NCBI RefSeq assembly: GCF_000383915.1
Contig: NZ_KB912942.1
Coordinates: 4,027,795-4,091,794 of the forward strand
Length of the DNA: 64,000 nt
Origin: Amycolatopsis benzoatilytica AK 16/65
GTDB lineage: Bacteria; Actinomycetota; Actinomycetes; Mycobacteriales; Pseudonocardiaceae
Direction of reading: 5' to 3'
In this document: in pieces, positions 33,639 through 42,267 of the stretch
Layout: each line of letters opens with the position of its first letter
Numbering within the stretch: position 1 is the first letter of the stretch
Translations under genes and position numbers: made by a program
The notes under the pieces: generated by a model
Databases searched by the model: none
The model's input: the letters and a program-made list of their open reading frames with translations, nothing else
What the model was told of the DNA's origin: nothing

Positions 33639-34295
33639 TCAGCCCATCGTCGTGCCGAACAGGTCGTCCGCCGGCGACTTCGTGAGCTCGTAGAACAGCA
33701 GCGCGCCGGTTTCCCGGAAGATGTAGCGCACCTGCGTCGCCCGTTCCTGCACGATCGGCCCGCTGTGCGTCGGCGCGGTCCAGGCTTCCATTCCGAGGTC
33801 CTGGGCCATGGTCCGGGACCGGTAGGAATGCCACGGATCGCTCACCAGCACGACCGAACGCCAGCCGTGCGCTTTCACCTGATCGGCGACAGCGCGGAGG
33901 CTGCGCAGCGTGTCGTTGCCCTCGCCGACCGGCAACGTCGCCGACTCCGGCACGCCGTGCCTGGTCAGCCACCGTGCGCCGGCCTGCGCCTCGGTGAAGT
34001 TGTCCGCGGCCTTCTTGCCGCCGGCGGTGATGACAGTCTTCGCGACACCGTCGGCGAACAGTTGACGCGCCTTCTCCAGCCGGGCGGTGAAGATCTCGGA
34101 CGGCTTGCCGTTGTACTGCGCGGCGCCGAGCACGACGATCGCGTCGGCGGGCGTGCGGTCGTTGCCGCGCGCGACCTCCCACACGCGGAACGCGGTCCCG
34201 CCAACGACGGCGACGAGCATCAGGACCGCGCCGAAAACGATCCGGCGCACCCAGTTTCCGGCGGTAGGCCCGGTCCAGGAATCCATGGCGGCCAT
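33639..34295 (-). CDS. YdcF/SanA-like DUF218 membrane protein
   Basis: 218 residues. One N-terminal membrane helix (~18-38) is followed by the DUF218 domain: DAIVVLGAAQYNGKPS, ARLEKARQLFADGVA, TVITAGGKKA, EGNDTLRSLRAVADQ and VLVSDPWHSYRSRTMAQ are all family landmarks. SanA/YdcF proteins influence envelope permeability; their reaction is unknown. An internal ATG nine bases downstream is an alternative start. Probably in the dgt transcript (30-bp gap). Confidence 0.85.
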   Translation of the reverse strand: MAAMDSWTGPTAGNWVRRIVFGAVLMLVAVVGGTAFRVWEVARGNDRTPADAIVVLGAAQYNGKPSEIFTARLEKARQLFADGVAKTVITAGGKKAADNFTEAQAGARWLTRHGVPESATLPVGEGNDTLRSLRAVADQVKAHGWRSVVLVSDPWHSYRSRTMAQDLGMEAWTAPTHSGPIVQERATQVRYIFRETGALLFYELTKSPADDLFGTTMG

Positions 34296-34362
34296 CCTGG
34301 CAGAGGCGGGCTGCCCTCGGCCGGGTTGGGTGCGACTGCCCGGCTGGGGGGGTCGCCTTGAT

Positions 34363-34419
34363 CGTCCGTGAAGGGCCCCTTGAGGGAACGCAAGTCCCTC
34401 AAGGGGCCCTTCACGGACG
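34363..34419. repeat. Interspersed palindrome, copy 3 (terminator-like)
   Basis: Two exact 25-base arms (34363-34387 and 34395-34419) around the 7-base loop ACGCAAG. Each arm begins CGTCCGTGAAGGGCCCC and continues with TTGAGGGA. This is the most complete copy of the family. It follows the end of the response-regulator gene (minus strand), between two genes of the same direction, and so would terminate the ABC/two-component operon. Confidence 0.9.
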
Positions 34420-34433
34420 TTCGCTCACCACAG

Positions 34434-35039
34434 CTAAAGCCAGCCGCGTTCCTCGGACAGGCGGACCGCCTCCGCGCGAGTCCGCGCCCCGGTCTTGCCG
34501 ATCGCCGAGGACAGGTGGTTGCGGACCGTTCCGTCCGACAGGAACAGGCCCTTCGCGATGTCCGCCACCGTGCTGCCGTCCTTGGCCGCGCTCAGCACGT
34601 CGCGCTCCCGTGCCGTCAGCGGGCTCGTCCCGGTCGCGAGTGATTCCGCGGCCAGCGCCGGATCCACCACCCGCAGTCCACTGTGGACCCGCCGGACGGC
34701 TTCGACGAGCTGTTCCGGCGGCGCGTCCTTCACCACGAATCCGGCCGCGCCCGCCGCCATCGCCCGCGCCAGGTAGCCCGGGCGGCCGAAGGTGGTGCAG
34801 ATGATCACCCGGCAGGACGGCAGCGCGGTCTTCAGCTCGGCCGCCGCGGTCAGCCCGTCGATGCCGGGCATCTGCACATCCAGCAGCGCGACGTCCGGCT
34901 GCACCTGCTTCGCCGCGGGCACCACCTCGTCGCCGGCGCCGACCTGCGCCACCACCTCGATGTCGGCCTCCAGGCCCAGCACGGTGGCGAGCGCGCCGCG
35001 CACCATCGCCTGGTCGTCGGCCAGCAGCACCCGGATCAC
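34434..35039 (-). CDS. DesR/NarL-type response regulator
   Basis: 201 residues from a GTG overlapping the kinase stop codon (GTGA) and preceded by GGGAGGAC. The receiver domain has VLLADDQAMVR and the phosphoacceptor in PDVALLDVQMPG. The C-terminal LuxR-type HTH runs ~138-195 (LTARERDVLSAAKDGSTVADIAKGL). The longer open frame upstream is the antisense of nothing real but overlaps the kinase gene, so it is discarded. It forms a two-component system with the adjacent kinase and probably controls the ABC exporter operon. Confidence 0.93.
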   Translation of the reverse strand: MIRVLLADDQAMVRGALATVLGLEADIEVVAQVGAGDEVVPAAKQVQPDVALLDVQMPGIDGLTAAAELKTALPSCRVIICTTFGRPGYLARAMAAGAAGFVVKDAPPEQLVEAVRRVHSGLRVVDPALAAESLATGTSPLTARERDVLSAAKDGSTVADIAKGLFLSDGTVRNHLSSAIGKTGARTRAEAVRLSEERGWL

Positions 35040-36277
35040 GCAAGTCCTCCCGCGGGTTCGGCGCGCACCGCGACGGCGGCGCCGTCCGGTCTCGGCTCCG
35101 GGACCTCCGCCCGGACCACCCATCCTCCCCCTGGCCGCGACCGGGTGGCCAAGGTGCCCCCGACCGCGGCCATTCGCTCGGACAAGCCGCGCAGACCGTT
35201 GCCCGGCACCACTTCCCCCGCCGCGCAGCCGTTGTCCTCGATCTCCATCCAGCCGCTGCCCAGTCGGACTTGCACTCGCTTCGCGCCGGAGTGCCGCAGC
35301 ACGTTCGTGATCGCTTCTCGCAGCACGTACCCGAACGTGCTCTGCAGTTCGGCGCGCACGTTGTCCACCGCGTGCGGCAGTTCCGCTTCGATCTCCGCCG
35401 CGCGCAGCGCCGCCCGCGCCCCGGCGATCTCGGCGGGCAGCGATACCTCGCGGTACTCCGTCACCGTCGCCCGCACGTCGGACAGCGCGGATCGGGTGAG
35501 CCCCTCGATCTCCCGGATCTCCTGCACCGCCCGGTCGATGTCGCCGGAGCTCTCCAGCACGCGCCGCGCGACACCGGACTTCACGGTGATCGTGGTGAGG
35601 CTGTGCCCGAGCAGGTCGTGCAGATCGCGGGCGACGCGTTCGCGTTCGCTGGCGACCGCGAGCGCCCCGATCTCCTTGTTCGCCAGTTCCAGCCTGCGGA
35701 CCGCGCGGATCAGGTTGGCCATGAAGAACATCGCCAACGTCACCGACGCGACCGTGACCAGGTCGCCGAAGGTGCCGTTCATCCGGTCCGAGACGTAGAG
35801 GACCAGCAGCACCACGGCGAATCCCGTGACGTTGAAGATGACCGCCCAGGCCGCCGGGAGCAGGAACGCGATCGTCGCGGTGGCGTAGAGCAGGACGAAC
35901 GGGCTCGCGCCGAGCAGCGCGACCGAGACCAGCCCGAGCGCCAGCATCACCGCGCCGAACCAGAGCTTCGTCCGCCGCGTCTTGCTGAACGTCGCCGGGA
36001 ACACGAGGTAGCCGGCCCCGTAGAGACACAGTGCCGCGCAGGTGGCGATCCGCAGCCCCACCGGCCCGTCCCCCTCGACCAGGTTCTTGAACGCCGGGAT
36101 GAGGAAGGGCAGCAGGAACGCCACGCCGAAGATCGGCCAGCCGATCTTGTTGGGGCCGCGTTTCGAGGCCGGTGCCGGGTCGTCCCACCAGGACTGCCGG
36201 TTGTTCAACGCGAAGGCGGGCGAGCGGGCCGGCCCGGTCGCGGACCGGCCGGTCGCCTCACGGCCGAGGGGCCACAC
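35036..36277 (-). CDS. DesK-type sensor histidine kinase
   Basis: 413 residues. Five to six membrane segments span ~45-190, without a large extracellular domain, as in DesK-like kinases that sense membrane state. The HisKA_3 segment with the active His is RERVARDLHDLLGHSLTTI (~215). The ATPase domain has AITNVLRHSGA and IEDNGCAAGEVVPGNGLRGL, where the usual D-x-G is DNG. GTG start at 36277. It follows the ABC-2 permease gene after 24 bp, in the same operon. Confidence 0.9.
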   Translation of the reverse strand: MWPLGREATGRSATGPARSPAFALNNRQSWWDDPAPASKRGPNKIGWPIFGVAFLLPFLIPAFKNLVEGDGPVGLRIATCAALCLYGAGYLVFPATFSKTRRTKLWFGAVMLALGLVSVALLGASPFVLLYATATIAFLLPAAWAVIFNVTGFAVVLLVLYVSDRMNGTFGDLVTVASVTLAMFFMANLIRAVRRLELANKEIGALAVASERERVARDLHDLLGHSLTTITVKSGVARRVLESSGDIDRAVQEIREIEGLTRSALSDVRATVTEYREVSLPAEIAGARAALRAAEIEAELPHAVDNVRAELQSTFGYVLREAITNVLRHSGAKRVQVRLGSGWMEIEDNGCAAGEVVPGNGLRGLSERMAAVGGTLATRSRPGGGWVVRAEVPEPRPDGAAVAVRAEPAGGLA

Positions 36278-36301
36278 GTCTGTCGTTCCCTTCCGCCCCG
36301 G

Positions 36302-37042
36302 TCAGACCCGGGCGCTGTCCTTACGGTATCGCTTGATCACCACGAACCCGAGCGCCAGCGTCCACGCGCCGAGCACCGCGACCGCCGTCGGCAGGCTCAC
36401 CAGCAGGTCGTTCGTGACCGCCGGGCGGGCCAGCCCGAGGATCCAGTAGGTCGGCATGAGCTGCGAGACCTGGTGCATCCAGGACGGCATGGTGTCCAGC
36501 GGAATCCACAGCCCGCCGAGGAATCCGATGCCGAGCATGACGACCATCGAAATCGGCTGCATCGACTCCGGTGTGCCGAACTGGCCGAGCACCAGGCCCA
36601 GCAGCACCAGCGGAACGGTGCCGAGGAAGACCCCGAGGAAGATCCGCAGCCAGCCGGCCGGGTCGAGGTGCACGCCCTGGGTGAACGCGGCGAGCAGTGG
36701 AACCAGGATCAGCGCGGGCAACCCGGAAAGCATTCCGGACAACGCCTTGCCGCCAAGGTAAGCCGCCCCGGACAGCGGCGTCAGCCGCAGCTGCCGCTGC
36801 CAGCCGCCGGTCCGTTCGACGGCGAGCCGGGTGCCGTTCGTGGTAGCCGCGCCGAACGCGCCGAAGGTCATCATGTTGATCATGATCACCCCGACGATCT
36901 CGGCGTGTCCCGGATCGGAGGATTTGGTGAAAACGTTGGCCTGCAACAGGAACATCAGCACCGGAAAGGCCAGCACGAAGATCAGGAACCGCGGCGAGCG
37001 GAACAGCCGGCGCAACTCGGAGACCAGGTAGGCGGGGTTCAT
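36302..37042 (-). CDS. ABC-2 type transporter permease
   Basis: 246 residues with six membrane segments. The pattern of RSPRFLIFVLAFPVLMFLL at the start and LGIGFLGGLWIPLDTMP followed by MPTYWILGLARPA is typical of ABC-2 permeases of the DrrB/antibiotic-export type. The ATG overlaps the stop codon of the ATPase gene by 4 bp. Together they form an exporter; a lipid-like or antibiotic substrate is plausible, given the DesKR-type control, but not shown. Confidence 0.9.
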   Translation of the reverse strand: MNPAYLVSELRRLFRSPRFLIFVLAFPVLMFLLQANVFTKSSDPGHAEIVGVIMINMMTFGAFGAATTNGTRLAVERTGGWQRQLRLTPLSGAAYLGGKALSGMLSGLPALILVPLLAAFTQGVHLDPAGWLRIFLGVFLGTVPLVLLGLVLGQFGTPESMQPISMVVMLGIGFLGGLWIPLDTMPSWMHQVSQLMPTYWILGLARPAVTNDLLVSLPTAVAVLGAWTLALGFVVIKRYRKDSARV

Positions 37043-37968
37043 CGGACTGCTGCTTCCGTTTCGTCGGCGGTCAGGGAAAGGAATGCGCCTTCGAGACCGA
37101 CGGCGCCGATCTCGATGTCGTGCGCGGCCGGGACGGCGGCGAGCAGGGCGCGCAAGGTGCGGTCGGAGTCCGAACTGGACAGTGCGATCCGATCGCCGCG
37201 CAACTCGACAGCGGTGACCGCGGGCAGCGCCGAAACCAGCCGCTGCTCGACCCCGCCGGGCAGCACCGCGCGGATGGTGCGTCCACCGGCCAGCGCGCGG
37301 ACCTGCGCGACCGACCCGTCAGCGACGATCTCCCCGGCCCGCATGAGCACCACCCGGTCGGCGAATTCCTCTGCTTCTTCCAGGTAATGCGTCGCGAACA
37401 GCACGGTGCGGCCGGTCTCGGTGAACGAGTACATCGACTTCCAGAACTCGCGCCGGCTGCCGACGTCCATCGCCGCGGTCGGCTCGTCCAGCACGAGCAG
37501 GTCCGGGTCGGACACCAGCGCGACCGCGAACCGCACCCGCTGCTTCTGGCCGCCGGAAAGCTTGTTGGCCCGCCGGTCGGCGATGTCGTCGACGCCGGCG
37601 CGAGCCAGCGCTTCCTTGACCGGCATCGGCCGCCGGTGCAGCTTCGCGACGAGGGAGACCGTCTCGCGCACCGTCATGTCGTCCAGCAGCGTGCCGCCCT
37701 GCAGCATCGCCCCGATCATCCCGGCGCGCACCGCGTCGGCCGGCGACCGGCCGAACACCCGCACCACACCCTGGTCGGGTTCGGTGAGCCCGAGCATCAT
37801 GTCCACGGTGGTCGATTTGCCCGCCCCGTTGGGTCCGAGCAACGCCACTACTTCCCCCGGCGCGATGGTCAGGCCGACCTGCTTGACGGCTTGCACGTCG
37901 CCGTACCGCTTGGCGATCCCGTCGAGCCGGACCGCTGCCCCCGCCGCGATGTCCTGTGTGTTCTCCAT
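37039..37968 (-). CDS. ABC transporter ATP-binding protein, DrrA-like
   Basis: 309 residues. Walker A GPNGAGKSTTVDMMLG, signature NKLSGGQKQRVRFAVAL and Walker B LLVLDEPTAAMDVGS are complete, and the H-loop is in VLFATHYLEEAEEFADR. The ~80-residue C-terminal extension is of the type seen in DrrA/CcmA exporters. First gene of the ATPase-permease-kinase-regulator operon. A TGACAGGTGTCA palindrome lies ~60 bp upstream. Confidence 0.92.
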   Translation of the reverse strand: MENTQDIAAGAAVRLDGIAKRYGDVQAVKQVGLTIAPGEVVALLGPNGAGKSTTVDMMLGLTEPDQGVVRVFGRSPADAVRAGMIGAMLQGGTLLDDMTVRETVSLVAKLHRRPMPVKEALARAGVDDIADRRANKLSGGQKQRVRFAVALVSDPDLLVLDEPTAAMDVGSRREFWKSMYSFTETGRTVLFATHYLEEAEEFADRVVLMRAGEIVADGSVAQVRALAGGRTIRAVLPGGVEQRLVSALPAVTAVELRGDRIALSSSDSDRTLRALLAAVPAAHDIEIGAVGLEGAFLSLTADETEAAVR

Positions 37969-38028
37969 GGCTCGAAGCCTGCCGGGGAGCGGGACCGGGC
38001 ACGCAGGCCGAGCGTCACGACCCGACCG

Positions 38029-38040
38029 TGACAGGTGTCA
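38029..38040. promoter_or_regulatory. Small palindrome upstream of the ABC exporter operon
   Basis: TGACAGGTGTCA is an inverted repeat with 5-base half-sites TGACA/TGTCA and a 2-base spacer, 61 bp before the ATPase start codon. Position and size suit binding of the LuxR-type regulator encoded at the end of the operon, but a short palindrome of this kind could be chance. Confidence 0.3.
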
Positions 38041-38057
38041 GGGGTGGCCCGGAAACG

Positions 38058-38098
38058 CCGGACGGCCCTCCCCCGCGGTGCGGGAAAGGGCCGTCCGG
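38058..38098 (-). terminator. Hairpin terminator after glyS
   Basis: Inverted repeat CCGGACGGCCCT/AGGGCCGTCCGG with an inner CCCGC/GCGGG stem, 14 bp beyond the glyS stop codon on the minus strand. The stem is strong; no T-run follows. Confidence 0.75.
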
Positions 38099-38111
38099 AA
38101 GACCGTTTGCC

Positions 38112-39500
38112 TCAGCAGCCGATCAAGCGCCCGGCCAGGTACGACTCGACCTGGTCGATCGAGATGCGCTCCTGCTTCATGCTGTCGCGCTCGCGGATGG
38201 TCACCGCGTTGTCCTCGAGGGTGTCGAAGTCGACCGTGACGCAGTACGGCGTGCCGATCTCGTCCTGGCGCCGGTAGCGGCGGCCGATCGCCTGGGCGTC
38301 GTCGAAGTCGACGTTCCAGTTCTTGCGCAACTGGGCAGCCAGGTCGCGCGCCTTCGGCGAGAGGTCGGCGTTGCGCGACAGCGGCAGCACCGCGACCTTG
38401 TACGGCGCGAGCCGCGGGTCAAGGTGCAGCACGTGGCGAATGTCGGTGCCGCCCTTGGCGTTCGGCACCTCCTCCTCGTCATAGGCGTCGACGAGGAACG
38501 CCATCATCGACCGGCCGACGCCCGCGGCCGGTTCGATCACGAACGGCCGGTACCGCTGGCCCGATGCCTGGTCGAAGAACGACAGGTCCTGGCCCGAGTG
38601 GTTCGAGTGCGTGGTCAGGTCGAAGTCGGTGCGGTTGGCGATGCCTTCCAGCTCGCCCCACTCCTGGCCGGCGCTGAACGCGAACCGGTACTCGATGTCG
38701 ACGGTCCGCTTCGCGTAGTGCGAGAGCTTTTCCTTCGGGTGCTCGAAGTGGCGCAGGTTCTCCGGCTTGATGCCGAGGTCCTTGTACCACTTCGTGCGCT
38801 CGTCGATCCAGTACTGGTGCCAGTGCTCGTCCTCGCCCGGCTCGACGAAGAACTCCATCTCCATCTGCTCGAACTCGCGGGTGCGGAAGATGAAGTTGCC
38901 CGGCGTGATCTCGTTGCGGAAGGACTTGCCGATCTGGCCGATGCCGAACGGCGGCTTCTTCCGCGTGGTCTGCTGGACGGCGGAGAAGTTCACGAAGATG
39001 CCCTGCGCCGTCTCCGGGCGGAGGTAGTGCAGGCCCTCCTCGGACTCCACCGGGCCGAGGTAGGTCTTCAGCATCATGTTGAAGTCGCGCGGCTCGGTGT
39101 ACTTGCCGCGGGTGCCGCAGTTCGGGCACGGCACCTCGGACAGGTCGTCCTCGGTGGTCGGCTTGCCGGTGCGCGCCTGGAAGTCCTCGGCGAGCTGGTC
39201 GGCACGGAACCGCTTGTGGCAGGACAGGCACTCGATCAGCGGGTCGGTGAACACGTTCACGTGGCCCGAGGCGACCCAGACCTGGCGCGGCAGGATCACC
39301 GACGAGTCGAGGCCGACCACGTCGTCGCGGCCCTGCACGACGGTCTTCCACCACTGGCGCTTGATGTTGTCCTTGAGCTCGACGCCGAGCGGCCCGTAGT
39401 CCCACGCCGACTTGGTGCCGCCGTAGATCTCTCCCGACGGGAAGACGAAGCCACGGCGCTTGCACAGACTGACGACGGTTTCGATGATGTTGGCGGGCAC
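38112..39500 (-). CDS. glyS: Glycyl-tRNA synthetase, homodimeric type
   Basis: 462 residues from GTG 39500. It charges tRNA-Gly. Class II motifs are clear: motif 2 [21 protein letters not shown] and the glycine-specific [13 protein letters not shown] zinc site is formed by CLSCHKRF and CPNCGTRG. The C-terminal anticodon-binding domain contains [20 protein letters not shown]. An in-frame ATG at 39518 would add six residues but lacks a ribosome site, whereas GTG 39500 has GGAG six bases before it and fits the family N-terminus. In mycobacteria glyS is next to smtB-zur; here the sortase genes are inserted between. Confidence 0.95.
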   Translation of the reverse strand: MPANIIETVVSLCKRRGFVFPSGEIYGGTKSAWDYGPLGVELKDNIKRQWWKTVVQGRDDVVGLDSSVILPRQVWVASGHVNVFTDPLIECLSCHKRFRADQLAEDFQARTGKPTTEDDLSEVPCPNCGTRGKYTEPRDFNMMLKTYLGPVESEEGLHYLRPETAQGIFVNFSAVQQTTRKKPPFGIGQIGKSFRNEITPGNFIFRTREFEQMEMEFFVEPGEDEHWHQYWIDERTKWYKDLGIKPENLRHFEHPKEKLSHYAKRTVDIEYRFAFSAGQEWGELEGIANRTDFDLTTHSNHSGQDLSFFDQASGQRYRPFVIEPAAGVGRSMMAFLVDAYDEEEVPNAKGGTDIRHVLHLDPRLAPYKVAVLPLSRNADLSPKARDLAAQLRKNWNVDFDDAQAIGRRYRRQDEIGTPYCVTVDFDTLEDNAVTIRERDSMKQERISIDQVESYLAGRLIGC

Positions 39501-39590
39501 TCCACGCTCCGGACGCATGCGGGGACGGTTATCGGACTAGAACGCCCAGCGTATCCGGCCGCTCCCGGATGCCTCCGCGCAGGTCGGAGG

Positions 39591-40250
39591 TCACGAACGG
39601 GTGACCGGCGACGCGGTGACCACCCGGTTGTCGTCGTAGCCCTCCTGCCCGCCCACGTATTCCCCGCCGCAGGTGACGAGAACCAGCCGATGCGGCCCGG
39701 CCGGGTCGAACAGCTTCGCCGATTCCGCGGCGAGGTCCGACTTGTGGATGGTGCGCGCCTCGTCGATCTTGTACTGCCAGGCTTTGCCAGCGGTGTCGGT
39801 GACGGTGACGAGCTCGCCCGGCTTCATCCGCCAGAGCTCCTGGAAGGGGCCGGTCTTGCCGGCCCAGTTGACGTGGCCGGACAGCAGGGTGACGCCCTGG
39901 GCCGCGCCGAGGCCGGAGCCCCACCAAGCGGCTTCGCCGAGGCTCTTGGGGATCGGCAGCGCGCCGTCCTCTCCGACCTCTTCGGCGATCAGCTTCGCCT
40001 GCCCGCCGCCGGGGAGCTGCACCGCGGCGGGGGTCTGGCCGGGGTCGGGTTCGGCGGAGCTGCTCGCTGGACCGGTTTCGCCGGCGGCGACCTGGGCGGT
40101 CCCGGGCTGCGGAGTCTGCTGCGCGGAGCCGGCCGGGTCCCTCCCGGTGAAGAAAAGCAGCACCGCGGCGACGACCGCCGCCACGACTACGGCCGCGACG
40201 ACGATCAATACGCCTCGGTTGCGTGCTGGTTGTTCCGGTGTCGCCTGCAT
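39591..40250 (-). CDS. Class F sortase
   Basis: 219 residues: an N-terminal membrane helix (~13-35), a Pro/Ser/Thr linker and a sortase barrel. The catalytic triad is visible as His126 in LLSGHVNWAG, Cys194 in LVLVTCGGEY and Arg209 in DNRVVTAS. The arrangement and the short N-terminus match actinobacterial class F sortases, extracellular cysteine transpeptidases. The frame is open further upstream through the 30-bp repeat array (to 40487), but the ATG at 40250 is the homologous start. A second sortase and a secreted protein gene lie upstream on the same strand. Confidence 0.9.
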   Translation of the reverse strand: MQATPEQPARNRGVLIVVAAVVVAAVVAAVLLFFTGRDPAGSAQQTPQPGTAQVAAGETGPASSSAEPDPGQTPAAVQLPGGGQAKLIAEEVGEDGALPIPKSLGEAAWWGSGLGAAQGVTLLSGHVNWAGKTGPFQELWRMKPGELVTVTDTAGKAWQYKIDEARTIHKSDLAAESAKLFDPAGPHRLVLVTCGGEYVGGQEGYDDNRVVTASPVTRS

Positions 40251-40330
40251 CGTGCTCCCTGGTCCGCTGGTCTCTCCCGGGGAGACATGCGGTGACCGGG
40301 GCCAGGGGTTGCACGCGGTTTCGGCCGACT

Positions 40331-40475
40331 GTCCGTGAAAGGCCCCTTGCCGGACTTGGATTCCCTCAAGGGGCCCCTCACGGACCTGGATTCCCCCAAG
40401 GAGCCCCTCACGGACCCGGATTCCCTCAAGGGGCCCCTCACGGACCTGGATTCCCTCAAGGGGCCCCTGACGGAC
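40331..40475. repeat. 30-bp tandem array related to the interspersed palindrome
   Basis: A left arm GTCCGTGAAAGGCCCCTTGC (40331-40350) is followed by four copies of a 30-base unit of the form CGGACxTGGATTCCCTCAAG plus GGGCCCCTCA, at 40351, 40381, 40411 and 40441, with 1-3 differences each, and a final CGGAC. Each unit equals the right arm plus the centre of the interspersed palindrome, so one left arm faces four possible pairing partners. It separates the two sortase genes. Confidence 0.9.
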
Positions 40476-40521
40476 GGCTTTCGGCACCGCGCGGCGCGCG
40501 GCGCGCGGACAGCTTGGACGC

Positions 40522-41163
40522 TCAGCCCGGGCGGGACACCAGGTTCGCGGTCACGATCCGGTTCTCGTCGTACCCCTCGGTGCCGCCGACGTAGTCTCCG
40601 CCGCAGGTGACCAGGACCAGGCGGTGCGGGCCGGTCTGGGCGAACCAGCCTGGCGCCTGTGCGGGCAGCTGGGCCTTGGGGATCGTGATGGCACCGGTGA
40701 TCCGGTAGAGCCACCGGCCGCCCGAGGAATCGACGATGCTGACTTCTTCGCCGGTGTGGACGCGCCACAGATCGTCGAACGGGCCCTTCGTGCCGGCCCA
40801 GTTCACGTGTCCGGACAGCACCGCCGCACCCTGTTCGGCACCGAGACGGGCGCCCCACCAGGCGGCGTCGCCGAGTCCGCGCGGGATCGGCAGCACCCCT
40901 TGCTGGGTGACCTCGGTGCGCTTCAGCCGCGCCTCGGAGCCGTCCGGCAGCCGGATGCTGCCGGGCCGCTGCAGGCCGATCGCCTGGCCGTCGGCGGGCA
41001 GTTCGGCGGGCGCGCCGTCCTCGCCGGGCAGCGAGCCGGGCGGCGGATCGGCCACGGCCGTCGTCTGCGCGGGAACCCAGGTCAGCACGATCACGCCGGC
41101 CGCGATCGCCAGTACGGCGATCACCGCCGACGCGATCGTCAGCACGGTTCTCGGCGCGGCCAT
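40522..41163 (-). CDS. Class F sortase, second copy
   Basis: 213 residues, with an N-terminal membrane helix (~8-30) and the sortase domain. The triad is His119 (VLSGHVNWAG), Cys187 (LVLVTCGGDY) and Arg202 (ENRIVTAN). It is clearly paralogous to the sortase at 39591-40250, sharing GLGDAAWWGARLGAEQG-type and GGxYVGGxEGY segments, so the pair arose by duplication. It begins 3 bp after the secreted protein gene and is probably co-transcribed with it, which points to that protein as substrate or partner. Confidence 0.9.
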   Translation of the reverse strand: MAAPRTVLTIASAVIAVLAIAAGVIVLTWVPAQTTAVADPPPGSLPGEDGAPAELPADGQAIGLQRPGSIRLPDGSEARLKRTEVTQQGVLPIPRGLGDAAWWGARLGAEQGAAVLSGHVNWAGTKGPFDDLWRVHTGEEVSIVDSSGGRWLYRITGAITIPKAQLPAQAPGWFAQTGPHRLVLVTCGGDYVGGTEGYDENRIVTANLVSRPG

Positions 41164-41166
41164 GGC

Positions 41167-42267
41167 CTATTCGCTGTGCGAGCGCACCGCGACGCGAGCG
41201 GCCCGGCGGCGTCCGAGCGCCACGGCGAGCGCCCCGAACACCAGCCCGCCGCCGAGCAGGCCGAAGCCGAGCGGCAGCCGGAAATCGTCCGCCGGCGCGG
41301 CGGCCGAGGCGCCGAGGTAGCCGGCCGGGACCTGGGTCGGCACCGACGGCTGCTGCACTGTGCCGGTCCCGCCGCCCGTCCCGGTGCCGTTGCCGGACAG
41401 GGCGACGAAGTTCTTCGGGATCGAGCAGCTCACGCCGCCGAGGACGATGCTGGTGTGCACGTCGTTGTTCAGGCTGGCACCGTTCGCGTCCCGCGCGTGC
41501 GTCGTGATCTCGACGCGCCACCCGGCCTGCGCGGTGATGTCGCCGGACCGCCATCCGTCCTGCTTGATCAGCTGGTCGAAGGAGCTGACGCGGGACAGCA
41601 CGAGATCCGACGTGGTCTTGTCGCGGCTCGCGCCCTGCACGTCGGTGGGCGAGGTCATCTTCAGCCCGGTGACGCTGAGCGAGCCGCTGGCCGGCATCGG
41701 GACCTGCTTCAGCTGGTCGTCCTCGCCGCGCACCCAGATCCGCGCGGCGGTGGTGGCGCTGGTGATCTTGCCCGGCCCGGTGCACGCGACCTCGCTGTGC
41801 CCGCCCTCGACGACCAGCATCGTGTCCTCGACGCCCGCCTTGCCGCGGCTGAGGTCGCGGACCGCGTAATTCGTCTCCGCGACGGCGGTGGGCACGTTGG
41901 TGGCCTGCAGCGCGGCGATGACCTTGTGGTCCCGGCTCGCGATGCCCTCCGGGTACGGGCTGTCCTTGTCGTACTTGCCGAGGTCGATCTCGTAGTTGGG
42001 GCCGAACGTCCCGCGCTCGCCCGCGTTCTTCGGGACCATCGTGCGATCGGTGCCGAGCTGCGACTGTCCCGGCGTGAGCGGAGACCGCTGCGTCTCGGTG
42101 ATCAGCGCACCGCCGCCGAGGCGAGCCGAGGCGACGTTGGCGAACGACACCGGCCCGCTTTTCTCGTCCACCGCCTGCGGCCCCGCGGTCTGCGCCGACG
42201 CGACCGGCGCCAGCACCGGCAATGCCACCAGGGCCGCCACCGCGGCCTTCGTCACGAAACGAGTCAT
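41167..42267 (-). CDS. Secreted, C-terminally membrane-anchored protein linked to the sortases
   Basis: 366 residues. A Sec signal peptide (AALVALPVLAPVASAQT, cleavage near AQT) is followed by a ~280-residue extracellular region with few cysteines (ACTGP and VSCSIP, perhaps one disulfide). A Thr/Gly/Pro-rich stretch leads to a membrane helix (PLGFGLLGGGLVFGALAVAL) and a basic tail RRRAARVAVR. This is the layout of a sortase substrate, but no LPxTG is present; VPAGYLG and FRLPLG are the nearest candidates. The ATG at 42267 is chosen because the signal peptide follows at once. First gene of the sortase operon. Confidence 0.75.
   Translation of the reverse strand: MTRFVTKAAVAALVALPVLAPVASAQTAGPQAVDEKSGPVSFANVASARLGGGALITETQRSPLTPGQSQLGTDRTMVPKNAGERGTFGPNYEIDLGKYDKDSPYPEGIASRDHKVIAALQATNVPTAVAETNYAVRDLSRGKAGVEDTMLVVEGGHSEVACTGPGKITSATTAARIWVRGEDDQLKQVPMPASGSLSVTGLKMTSPTDVQGASRDKTTSDLVLSRVSSFDQLIKQDGWRSGDITAQAGWRVEITTHARDANGASLNNDVHTSIVLGGVSCSIPKNFVALSGNGTGTGGGTGTVQQPSVPTQVPAGYLGASAAAPADDFRLPLGFGLLGGGLVFGALAVALGRRRAARVAVRSHSE

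Noticed and set aside
40351..40470. Regular 30-bp repeats resembling a CRISPR array
   Set aside because: There are no spacers: the repeats are directly adjacent, and no cas genes are present. The unit is related to the interspersed palindrome.
39591..40487. Longer sortase frame including ten-residue repeats from the array
   Set aside because: The homologous start with its membrane helix is at 40250; the upstream part is translation of the repeat array.
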